Assembly (NCBI GenBank): GCA_018894105.1
Contig: CM032121.1
Span: forward strand, 40,022,230-40,086,229
DNA: 64,000 bases
DNA from: Jacaranda mimosifolia
Taxonomy: Eukaryota; Streptophyta; Magnoliopsida; Lamiales; Bignoniaceae
Reading direction: 5' to 3'
Position 1 is the first letter of the stretch. Each line of letters starts with the position of its first letter. Below the pieces are notes generated by a model. It was given only the letters and a program-made list of their open reading frames with translations. It was not told the origin of the DNA and ran no database searches. Made by a program: the position numbers and the translations under genes. Positions 54,079 to 64,000 of the stretch are shown piece after piece.

Positions 54079-57000
54079 GCACTTTTTGGGAAAAGTATGT
54101 CAATGGATTGCTCCCTTTCTTAGAGCCCTTTATATAGATTAATCTATTCTTGATACATTATTAATTGAGGTATTTTTCTTGATGTGTTTTTACCATGAAA
54201 GATCTGGCTATATTTTCTGAAAATAATGATCTTTTGCTTATAATAAGAATAAGAGTAGGAAAATAATGATATTTTTTCTAAAATATTAAAGATATTTTAC
54301 CTTATTATCCAAAAATGAAATAAAAATGGAAATATGGGGACAAATGTTCCAATTTATGGGGAGGGAGATACATAGGGTTACCTCGAATCTTTGTCTTGTG
54401 ATATTGTATTTAAAAAATATCCTAGTCTCATGATATTGTATTAAAACGTATATCCTTATTTCATGATATTGTATTTAAAAAGAAATCCTCATCTCAGTAT
54501 CTATATTATTAATAAAGCACTTATCCCCTTTTTGGTGTGCTTTTTGAGTGATAAACCTAAAATGGCCTCACTTTTTTTTTAATCTCATAATTACAATTCA
54601 TGTAATAACTACTATCTATAATCCACCATTTTATGACCAACAATTATAATTTTAAAATATTAGTATCATATAAAAAATAGGCACTTTTATTTATTTTATG
54701 CTATACAAAATTTAGCACAAGCATCAAATGCGCTAAAATTATTAGTATTGTATTAAGAAAAAATTGGTGGTGTTTCATTAAATATTTTAGCTTTCAGAAC
54801 AAGGGCAGATAATTATTTTTTTTCACTTTTATTTCATAATAGTTATAATAATAATTTGACTCTAGATAAGGAAAAATATGCAGCTTAATTGGTTTTCTTC
54901 AAACATTTGGTTGTCTTTATATGGAAGCAAAAAAAAATTATATTTTCAATAACAAACAATTTGCCATTATTAGTCATAGTGCATTTCATATCCATATATT
55001 GCCAATTACTTACAACATTCAAAGCCCATAGTTTCTTTTAAAGCAAAACTTGAAGAATTTTCAATCACTATGCAAGTTGCTAGTCTTTAATTTCATCATC
55101 CTTTAACACCTTTATTCATTCTACATTGGTAGCTAGTCTAATTTGAAGTAACTTTGCTCAATACTACACCATAATCAATTATCAAATTCAGAATCGATTA
55201 AACTGAATTACGCCTTCGAAAATATAAAAATTTCTCGATCCTTCAAACGTCTAAAACACTACAAATAGAAATAACGCTATATAAAAATATAAATTATATT
55301 ATTTTTTCAACAACCCTTTTTAGATAATCGATTGTGAAGTCTTAATATATATGTAAGTGAACTTCTTCAATATTAAAAACCATATTCAATGTATATATTA
55401 AAAAAGCTTTAGCACCATATTTGAGTTTAAACAAAGACACCAAGTTCCCTAAAGGGAAGCTAATGGGGAACAATTTGAGTCTAAAATCCACAACTTTTGA
55501 TTATTTTACTTTGCTTTTTATATGGATGATGTTGATGTTTTGAGTGAAAAACCGACCGGAATGGGTAGCCTAAATTTGTTCCAAGTATTTTGGCTTTTAA
55601 GTGTTCCTACACTTATGCATAAGTAGGTCATGACCATTTAAAATGCGACTTAAGTAAAGTCGCATTTAAGTGGTTCAAATTATGGGAAAAAATTAAAAAT
55701 CGCTTATCACGTGAGTAATTAGAGGCGCGTGTGTATACATAACTTAAATTTCAATTATTACTCACACGTGTCAATTAGGAATTTGTTTAAGTGGCTTATA
55801 TGTATCATTATTCAGTCTAAATTGACTACATGCATGTATCATGGTAAGATTTCATAATTGGCCATAAAGACTAGAAATTTGTCAAATACCCAATTAATGA
55901 TGCTTCCTTCACTTTGTTTAAGCTTCAATGCATGTTTTGTCAAATACACATGCGTAAACACTTACTTTTATTGAGCCCAGTTGCGCGGGTCTATAATCCA
56001 AAGGGGGCGATGTGGGGGCCGAAGTAATTAAGGTTGCACCAATTTTAACCCTAGATCGAAGGTGAGTTCGAGGCTGTGGGAGTATTCAAATCAGATTGGG
56101 GATGATTCTTCTACTCTAAAATAAGGGGAAAAAAATACACACACACACACACACCCCACCACCACCACCACTACTACTACTTAACTAGTACCATAAAAAA
56201 AGAATGCTAAATATTGCTTCAAAACCAATGCTTGTCTAAAGTTAATTTAAGGCATAATAAGAAGGATATGGGTAACTCAAAATCAGCCCTCGAAAAGTTA
56301 AATATTACAGTAGCAACTCAAATTTGGGATCTTTTTATATAGTTTGAATTGATACAATCAACCTGAGTCATGACTCGACTAATCACATCCATTACATTAT
56401 CTACTTGTCATATGGCAACTATTTCTATATTCCCTACTTTAACATTTAAGAATATCTTTCTAAAATCTTCTCTAACTTTTTTCATAATATTATTTTCAAA
56501 ATACTAGCTCAAGTATTGGTTGGTTTTCATTAGACCAATCCCAAGTATCATAAAACTTTTGTGAATTTCAAAATACAAGTGCAATTCGACCTGATTCTGA
56601 ATCTATTAAACTTGTCTCGAAATCAAAAATTCTTTACGAATTTATATAAAAAAATTTATAATTTAGACACTCCGTTGTGCGCAATAAACCCTTCATTATT
56701 ATTCCATAGAATGCTTCAAATTGACACATAGAGGAAATAATTTTCACCAAGACAAAAGAAAATGATGGACCATAATAATATCAATGGTGGCACATAATAC
56801 TACTCTAAATGATATGTTTTTGCACGAGGTGCACAAAGCAAGAGGCAAGAAAGGCAAAAGGGAATAACACAAGGCGTGTGCTTGGTGCACGGGAGTTGGA
56901 TTTGGGCCCCCAATTTACTCAATTGGAACCTTCGCCATTTACAAAAGTCAATTTGAGCTGGATATCACTAACATTAAAAATTGCAATCATTTTTTTTTTT

Positions 57001-58196
57001 TTCCTCCATTTTTCCCTTTCTTCTTTCTGGACCACCAATCAAATCTATCTTAAAAATGGTAGAATTAATCAGTTAAAAGTGAAAGTGGAGGCAATTTATT
57101 TCCTTTTCTTTCTTTCTTTTTCTTTTCTTTTTTGTTTTCGTTGGGGGGGGGGGGGGGGGGGGTATTTGTTACTTGGTTCGTTATGTGTAGTTGATGGTAG
57201 ACATTGTGGTGGTTAGTAGAGGTAATCATCCCTTTAAAAAATATTTGATGTGGATTTAAATGGGGTTATTTTAAATTGAGGTCTTTTAAAAAGGTTAGAT
57301 TTTAGTGATTTTAGTCTCAATTTGTATTAGTATTATTAGGAGGTAGTAATTTTACCATCAACACAAGTATATATGTCAAACTTGTTGGATTAATCCTTGA
57401 CTAAGAATTTTCGATACTTGAGTTAAATTTGAATTAGGAATATATTAAAATTTTAAAAATAAATTAGATCATATATTACATACCTTAGAATGAAAAATGA
57501 CACACTTTGTAATAGAATTCAAACTTATGTTCTCATACGAGTCAGCTGGCAGGTTTCTGGTGCGTGGATGTGTTTTGGATCAATATATATGTCATGCTTT
57601 AAGCCAAATCGAGTCAGATCGAGTCGAATCAGGTCAGAATAAGATACAACCCATTTTAAAAAACTTAAATCTTGATCAGCAATGACATTAGTTTAATATT
57701 GAGATATTTTTGTCTTTTCAAGAGTTCATGCTACAACACCCTCATCATTTTCAAGATTATATTATATGTATAACCATTACTTCAAACTACTTGAAATAAC
57801 ATTAAAAATAAAATAAAATGTTTAATTTCCTCCTAATTATTGGCCAAAATAAAAATGACAAAACAAGCACATTGTGCCCTCTATTGGCCAAGGTGCAGGG
57901 GGGCCCCCAACGCTCGTGGGGGTTGGGTATGAGTTAACATCAAAAGGGTGCATTATATTAAATTAATCATCTTGTCCCTATGTGTTTTTTTCAAAAGCCT
58001 AATCACTCTTAAATAGTAATTAATATTTATTGTGCTTGTCCTTCTCAGCTGTTATTGTTCTTTTTCAAGTTCAATGATGGTAAAACAGTATGTTTTATCG
58101 GGGTTTGGAAAAAGATTTGAAATAATAACAATTATAAGTATCCCAAAGAAATTCAAATTCAAATTGATGTAAAATAATTTTAGCATGTTGTGCTCA
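54006..58196. other. Gene-free DNA upstream of the P450
   Basis: The P450 promoter lies at the start, with a (TA)n run near 54057-54078. A short tandem array at about 54393-54497 repeats TGATATTGTATTTAAAA three times (unit about 35 bp). Simple sequences include (CA)n(CCA)n(CTA)n at about 56138-56180, a T/C-rich run, and a G-homopolymer at about 57142-57162. I see no gene. The frame at 56809-57216 runs through the G and T homopolymers and has no coding character. Confidence 0.6.
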
Positions 58197-58690
58197 GATT
58201 TTAAATAAAAATGTTAGATTTAATCCTCAAAATGGATTAAACCATCATCAAATTCAAATTTGCTCCATTTATTTCAATTTATTAATTCTGACATTTGTAC
58301 ATGCGCTTGAGGTCGTTCAAATTTGAACTCTAAACTCACCGTGTGAAGATATTGTTATTCGACTAATTGACTGATAATGATTTTCAATTAAATTAACAAC
58401 CTGAAATGAGTCCATCTTGTTGTGGGCTATCTTAGCCCATAATGATTTGAAATAAAAATGTTTGATTCAATCCCCAAAATGGATCAAACCATCATCAAAT
58501 TCAAACTTGCTCCATTTACTTCAATTTATTAATTCCTACATTTGTACATGCACTTGAGGTCATTCTTAAAAGTTAACTCTAAACTTCACCGTGTGAATAT
58601 ATTGCTATTCGACTAATTGACCGAAAATGATTTTCGATTAAATTAACAATTTGAAATGAGTCCATCTTGTTGTGGGCTATCTTAGCCCAT
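58197..58690. repeat. Two-copy tandem repeat, about 247-250-bp period, with a partial third
   Basis: The copies begin near 58197 and 58444. Both contain AACCATCATCAAATTCAAA, CATTTGTACATGC, CACCGTGTGAA, and end in TTGTTGTGGGCTATCTTAGC at 58440 and 58690. Sequence like the end of the second copy plus the following 100 bp (58690-58803) recurs in diverged form at about 59640-59830, beyond the hAT MITE. Confidence 0.85.
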
Positions 58691-58811
58691 GATTTTGGAC
58701 TTAAAAAAGCCCATTGACATGAAGATATAAATGCTTGATAGTAGCCCAAAGGACGGGCCAATTATGTAAAACGGGCCTAAGTTTATCCAAAGTTTGGGTT
58801 CCCCTTTAGAG

Positions 58812-59523
58812 TAGAGCTGTCAACAGATCGGATTTTAATCTGAATCTGATTTAAATCCAATCCGAATTTTAAGATTTTTATTCGATTAAAATATTTGATG
58901 GATCAGATCCGATTATAAATATTCAAAATATGAAATAAGTGGATCGAATATGGAATTAAGCAATCCAATCCGTTAAAGATCCGAATCCAAACTTTAATAT
59001 TTTTTATTAAATTAATACTCTTACATATAATATTAATAAATATTTTAAAATAAAATCTATGCATTATATTAACCTAATATCTATATTAACGTCTATATTA
59101 CACTATTAATATTGAGTTTTTAACCTAAAAAATAAGAGAGATATTGATAAAATGTCAAATATAATAACATATAATAATTCATCTATATATTAATATAATG
59201 TGAAAAAGGAGTTTAGTATTTAAATATTTAACTTTTGGACTAATATATAATAAAAATTATTAAAAATTCAAATATGAAATATATTTATTTTATAAATACA
59301 ATATTTTTATAAAATTCAAAAGGAAAAAAAAAAAAAAAGAAAGAAAAAAAAAATATCGGATCGGATCATATTTTTTAGTTGGGTTTCGGATATCCATCGG
59401 ATTCGGATATGATACTAATTAACAAAGATTCTATAGAATTTCGGGTCGGACTTGGATCTGAATTTTGTTTATCGTATTTGAATATGGCAGATACGATCCA
59501 AATTCGACTCGTTGACAGCCCTA
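58812..59523. mobile_element. hAT MITE with perfect 8-bp TSD (family member 1)
   Basis: Ends are TAGAGCTGTCAACAGATCGG and, from the right, TAGGGCTGTCAACGAGTCGA. The target octamer CTTTAGAG is present on both sides (58804-58811 and 59524-59531). 712 bp, AT-rich, non-coding. Its interior is the reverse complement of much of 61963-62632. Confidence 0.92.
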
Positions 59524-59759
59524 CTTTAGAGTACCAACCCATTAATGACAATGAATTTGGATTAACATGTCAATTGCCATGAAAGGTTTTGTCAGTTTTA
59601 ACCAAATGCACACCCTACATGCCATCTATTAAACAACACCTGAAATTTAGTCAATCTCGTTGTGAACTAGCTCAAACCACAATTTCGAACTTTTTTTTTT
59701 TTTTCACACTCCCATAATTTCAAACTCAAAGAGCCCATTTTTATAAAAATATAAACGCC

Positions 59760-59850
59760 TGATAAAAGCCCAATGGGCTTAGTATTACACAAAATGGGCC
59801 TAACTCTATCCAAAATTTGGGCCAACCTTTACAACATTGGCCCATTAATG
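59760..59850 (+). promoter_or_regulatory. Site II-like motifs before the methyltransferase-like gene
   Basis: Within 90 bp there are AGCCCAATGGGCTTAG, AATGGGCC, TTTGGGCC and TTGGCCCA, four TGGGCC/T-type sites 90-180 bp upstream of the ATG at 59939. Such TCP-binding motifs are common in plant housekeeping and organelle-related gene promoters. Part of this region is a diverged duplicate of 58700-58803. Confidence 0.55.
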
Positions 59851-59938
59851 TTTGTCATGAATCTCCCAAACAGATCTTACCATATTATCTACTTTCTCGT
59901 GGTCAAGAATCCCAATTTCCATCATATACCAGAAAACC

Positions 59939-61449
59939 ATGTTCACCACCACTGGGCAGAACCCCCAAACATGGCATTTTTCAGATCAAAAGAACTCTGA
60001 ATCTTCTTCTTCTCCTTACCCTCCATCAAGAAGAAACCTAACTTTCCTCCCAAGAATCTCCAGCCGTACTCAAAATGACAGCTCTAGTTCAGCAGGCAGA
60101 ATCAGGCGCCTGGTCCTCACTCCAGAAGGCAGAACAAAACTCAACAACTATCCCGACAGGGAATTCTACGCCTACCCACGATTCGTGACTCATGTGGATG
60201 AAAACTTCATTTCCACTCTAACCAATCTTTACAGGGAAATTCTGAGACCCGAAATGGAAATTCTTGATCTGATGAGCTCCTGGATCAGTCATTTGCCTGA
60301 AGAGGTTAAGTACAAGAAAGTTGTGGGACATGGGCTTAATGCCCAGGAGCTTGCCAGAAATCCCAGGTTGGATTATTTCTTTGTGAAGGATCTTAACAAG
60401 GAGCAAGAACTTGAGATGGAGGATGAAAGTGTTGATGCTGTTTTATGCACTGTTAGCGTGCAGTATCTTCAGCAGCCTGAAAAGGTCAGCTGAGATGTAT
60501 AATTTGAGTTAAATTGGTGTACCTTTTTGTTATTCCCACGTATGAATCTGCATTTGCATTGCAGGATTGTAAGTGGAAGTTGCTTTGAGTTCGTCCGACA
60601 GATCTAATTCATATACTGTATAGTTTGTTTAGTAGGTCCGACTATTCAAGTATCTTAATCTACGAGAAAGAAATGCACTTAAGGTCTAATTCAAAATAAA
60701 ATACATTTAGAATTATTGGATGATCCAAATAAAAATTCTTTGATGCCTAAGTCAATACGATTGAATGGTAAAAAGATTAAATGCTAATAAACAATACTTC
60801 AATGGACCTTTGACATAATGCAACTAGGGGTGGTGGGTGAACTTGTCTCGTGAAATTTAGATAGCATGTTAGGTTATAATCACGTGTTTTTCGGTTCGGG
60901 TCGATCCGAGTCGACCAAAAATGCGTGGATCTTGGAGTGTTCAAGGAATTACACCTTTAGACCTCTAAACTTTATCTTGTTATCAGGCATGATCCCTTTT
61001 GTGTTACTTTGGTCATAAATGTCCACCAGTAATATAATCTTTCAACAAAGATGAGGAGCATATATACAGCTAAAACTCTGGTGCATGACTGAATAGGATC
61101 CTTTGAGGTTATTATAAAAGCTAAGTGTGTATTTCAGGTGTTTGCTGAGATTTCCCGAGTACTAAGACCTGGAGGAGTCTTCATGGTCAGCTTCAGCAAC
61201 AGATTGTTCTATGAGAAGGCCATAAGCGCCTGGAGAGATGGGACGGCATATGGCCGCGTACAACTGGTTGTGCAGTACTTCCAGTGCGTGGAGGGTTTCA
61301 CTCAGCCACAGGTTATTCGGAGATTGCCAAATGCTAAAGAAGATAACTCCATCTTTAGTCAAATTAGAGGGCTGTTTGGATTGTTATCAGGATCAGATCC
61401 CTTTTATGCAGTTATAGCATATAAGAACTTCAAACCTATATATGAATAG
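59939..61449 (+). CDS. S-adenosylmethionine-dependent methyltransferase-like protein
   Basis: A two-exon gene: 59939-60484 and 61138-61449, joined at AAG|GTG to 285 aa. Residues 1-55 are Ser/Arg/Thr-rich and low in acid, compatible with a chloroplast transit peptide. The rest resembles plant Methyltransf_11-like proteins: YPDREFYAYPRFVTHVDENF, a degenerate motif I (VVGHGLNAQELARNP), then DAVLCTVSVQYLQQPEK, and VFAEISRVLRPGGVFMVSFS corresponding to the post-motif III block LRPGG. The usual GxGxG glycine loop is weak (GHGLN), so activity and substrate are unknown. The ATG at 59939 is the first in frame. Several TGGGCC-type motifs precede it, and hAT MITEs of one family flank the gene on both sides. 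Confidence 0.85.
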
Positions 61450-61962
61450 AAGTTTCTGTGATTGATTGACAGCAGAAGTATCTGGTTTGATTCTCTCATG
61501 GATATATCCAAATGATGTGTGAAGTTAGTTTGTATCAGTATAGCAAATGAAGTGCAGAATTATCATCAAAGTCTTGATAAGCTTCATTTAGCTATAGAAA
61601 ATGAGTGAGAGATATTGAGTTCCAAGCCAAGAAACTTAAGATTATTAACTAAGCTTAAATCAAGAATTTTGAATTGCAAGATGTTAGATCTTATTTAAAT
61701 AAATTAATATTTGGGATTTAAAGGATGTTGGTAGTGATAATTTTATAATAAATATGATTAAAATTATGAGAATTTGTTAAAATTTTAAAAATAATTTACA
61801 ACCTTTGTACCTTTTTCTTTTTTCTAATATCTTATTTTGAGCGTTTATAAGATTTTTTTTGAAATTTTTTTTATCAAATACTTTATAATCTTTTATAAGT
61901 TTTTAAATATCTCATAAGATAAGTTTATAAACTCATTTGAGTAGCGTTTAAATAGAAAATTT
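61450..61962. other. Methyltransferase gene 3'UTR and AT-rich flank
   Basis: The first 200 bp or so is probable 3'UTR. The stretch at about 61720-61945 resembles the MITE-like unit inside the 33621-36162 hAT element (TTATAAGTTTTTAAATATCT, TTTATAAACTCATTTGAGT). No gene. Confidence 0.45.
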
Positions 61963-62632
61963 TAGGGCTGTCAATGGGTCGGATCTGCCATATATGAATT
62001 CGAATAGCAAAATTTATATCCGAATCCGACCCAAAATCCTACAGGATCTTTGTTCGTCAATACCATATCTGAATTCGATGGATATCCGAAATTTGATTAA
62101 AAAATTCGATCGATTTATTTTTTTTTCTTTTTTTCTTTTTAAAATTTTATAAAAAAAATTATATTTATAAAGTAAATATATGTCATATTTGAATTTTTAA
62201 TAATTTTTTATTGTATATTAGTCCAAAAGTTAAATATTTGTATACTAAACTCATTTTTCACATTATATTAATGTATAGATGAATTATTATATATTATTAT
62301 ATTTGATATTTTATTAATATCTCTCTTATTTTTTAGGTTAAAGACTTAATATTAATAGTATAATATAGATATTAATATAAATATTAGGTCACCGTAATAC
62401 ATAGATTTTATTTTAAAATTTTTATTAATATTATATATAAGAGTATTAATTTAATAAAAAATATTAAAATTCGAATTCGGATCTTTAACGGATCGGATTG
62501 TTTAATTTCATATCCGATCCACTTATTTTAAATTTTAAATATTTATAATCGAATATGATTTATCGACTATTTTAATAAGATAAAAATTTTAAAATTCAAA
62601 TTGAATTAAAATTCGATCCATTGACATCCCTA
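61963..62632. mobile_element. hAT MITE (family member 2, inverted)
   Basis: Ends are TAGGGCTGTCAATGGGTCGG and, from the right, TAGGGATGTCAATGGATCGA. The interior is the reverse complement of the element at 58812-59523 (for example AATATCTCTCTTATTTTTTA against TAAAAAATAAGAGAGATATT). The target duplication is imperfect: AGAAAAT at the left and AGGAAAAT at the right. Confidence 0.8.
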
Positions 62633-62839
62633 AGGAAAATGACATAAAAGAGGCAAGAAAATATCTGGGCCTTGTTTGGACTTAAGCCTACCAATTTATC
62701 AAACACCAACCAACCGGGCTTAGCCGAACATGACCCATTTTCTGCACTGGTGTGGTTTGAAATTCTTATCTACAAATTGAGCAATCTCTCTCTCTCGCCC
62801 CCTTTCTTTCTCTCTCAACTCTAACCAAGCACACAAACA

Positions 62840-63546
62840 ATGACTTCTGCAACGACCCTTCATCTCAAATTGCTTGAATGTTGTTGTGCCATCACTATAC
62901 CAAGAACCCATTTCACCACCTCCATTTCCAAATCCTCTAGCGCATCACTCTTCATAAGGCCAACCCAGTTCTCACCCTCACTCAAATCCAAGAATTTGCC
63001 TTTCAAGATTGTCCCTTTTGTGGCACAGACTTCAGACTGGGCCCAACAAGAAGAGGAGGGTGACAAAAATGGGATTGAGTATGGAAGTGATGAGGGGATA
63101 GAGGCTAAGGCTAAGGCTAATGCTACTGATACTCTTACACGGGAAAGTACAGAGGAAAATGTGGATAGTGATGGTGGAAGTTTGGAGCAAGGGGAAGATG
63201 GGGATTCTTATTCTGAGCCACCGGAGGAGGCCAAGCTATTTGTTGGAAATTTACCTTATGATATTGACAGTGAGAAATTGGCTCAACTTTTTGATCAGGC
63301 TGGAGTTGTGGAAATTTCTGAGGTATAAGGATTCTTCCTTTGAGTTCTATAGCCTTTCTGGTGAATCTTAGTTGTTTCATTGTTTTGATTTATGTGGTTA
63401 ATAATGAAGATGAGGATGCATTTCATCTGTTCATATCATTGTAGGTGATATATAATAGGCAAACAGATCAAAGTCGAGGGTTTGGATTTGTGACGATGAG
63501 TACTGTGGAAGAGGCTGAAAAGGCTGTGGAGATGTTCAATCAATAT
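62840..63546 (+). CDS. Chloroplast RNA-binding protein, cp31-like (5' part; runs past the window)
   Basis: Exons 62840-63322 and 63445-63546; the gene continues beyond 64000 after the donor TAT|GTATGT. The N-terminus is Ser/Thr/Lys-rich with few acids (residues 1 to about 65), as in a chloroplast transit peptide. A strongly acidic stretch follows (about 71-127, rich in E, D, G and S), then the first RRM from about 130: RNP2 LFVGNL and RNP1 RGFGFVTM. An acidic domain before twin RRMs is the hallmark of the cp31/cp29 chloroplast ribonucleoproteins, which stabilise and help edit plastid mRNAs. The second RRM is expected off the window. The leader before the ATG is CT-rich (62779-62818). Exact subfamily (CP31A/B or another) is not settled. 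Confidence 0.88.
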
Positions 63547-64000
63547 GTATGTTTCTTGTCATTTGTTCCTTCCTAGTTTTTGGTTTTTCTGAAATGGCTG
63601 TGAGGTTTGGCAAGTTATTGTAGCTGAATGCAGGATTTTAGATCATTTATTTCAATTAGTATTTCATGTGGTGTCGAACGTAGGATTTTATATCATCTAC
63701 TTCGATTAGAGTTCTAGTAGCTTCGCTAAAAGGTGATTCATTATCAATTCAATATCTTGAAATCAAACCAATTTTGGAGCCCTTTTATGGTACTGAAACC
63801 AAGCATTAACTTTGCAAAGACCAATTCACCCCGAATAAGAGTTAGAACGATAGTTCCTGCTTCTTGGGAGGTCCGAGATAAATAACTACTTAAATAAGGA
63901 TTTTGATCATAAAGATTTCATTCGCCTGTAAAAAGTAATTACTTCAATTAGTGTTTCATCTTTTATTACACATTTCACATAAATGTTAAGTGTCTTAAAT
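63547..64000 (+). other. Intron 2 of the cp31-like gene (incomplete)
   Basis: Starts with a good GTATGT donor. No acceptor followed by RRM coding is visible before the window ends. Confidence 0.6.

Noticed and set aside
56809..57216. 135-codon frame as a protein gene
   Set aside because: It runs through T and G homopolymers and AT-rich DNA, and has no recognisable domain or flanking gene signals.

Overview
This window is nuclear DNA of a flowering plant, most likely a core eudicot. It is AT-rich and gene-sparse. Genes are split by many short GT-AG introns, repeats and transposable elements fill the gaps, and the proteins match plant families: RGLG copine/RING ligases, RABB1, CYP724/CYP90-clan P450 and cp31-type chloroplast RNA-binding proteins. 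I cannot name the species. Exon limits were read by eye from splice signals and conserved protein sequence.

Layout. 0-3 kb: hAT-type short elements and AT-rich DNA. 3.05-7.45 kb: RGLG copy A (+). 8.74-15.08 kb: an intact-ended LTR retrotransposon on the minus strand, with gag but no pol, and a plus-strand (antisense) degenerate reading frame. 15.4 kb: small basic protein gene (+). 16-21 kb: minisatellite, MITEs and inverted repeats. 21.06-24.0 kb: ESF2/ABT1-type rRNA-processing gene (+) with a ribosome-biogenesis type promoter. 24-33.5 kb: gene-free, with a Mutator-like element, tandem repeats and a plastid 16S rRNA fragment. 33.6-36.2 kb: hAT element. 36.57-40.04 kb: RGLG copy B (+). 40.1-45.4 kb: truncated, decayed Ty3/gypsy element. 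45.4-46.2 kb: broken 3' fragment of a second ESF2. 46.56-49.47 kb: RABB1 GTPase (-). 50.6-54.0 kb: CYP724-like P450 (-). 54-58.8 kb: gene-free. 59.94-61.45 kb: methyltransferase-like gene (+), flanked by two copies of one hAT MITE in opposite orientation. 62.84 kb to the end: first two exons of a chloroplast RNA-binding protein (+).

The main structural story is a direct segmental duplication: RGLG-(...)-ESF2 at 3.53-24.0 kb is repeated at 33.51-46.20 kb. In the second block RGLG stays open, but it has lost the myristoylation glycine, gained a duplicated CPICL in the RING finger, and carries a 2.5 kb hAT element upstream. Its ESF2 is reduced to a 3' fragment fused to a gypsy element. The two blocks give filled/empty site evidence for the hAT insertion.

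The genes do not form a pathway. I see no undescribed multi-gene system. The most unusual items are the diverged RGLG pair, the gag-only LTR element with an antisense frame behind its own TATA-like box, and the P450 intron with a triplicated exon-end/donor region.
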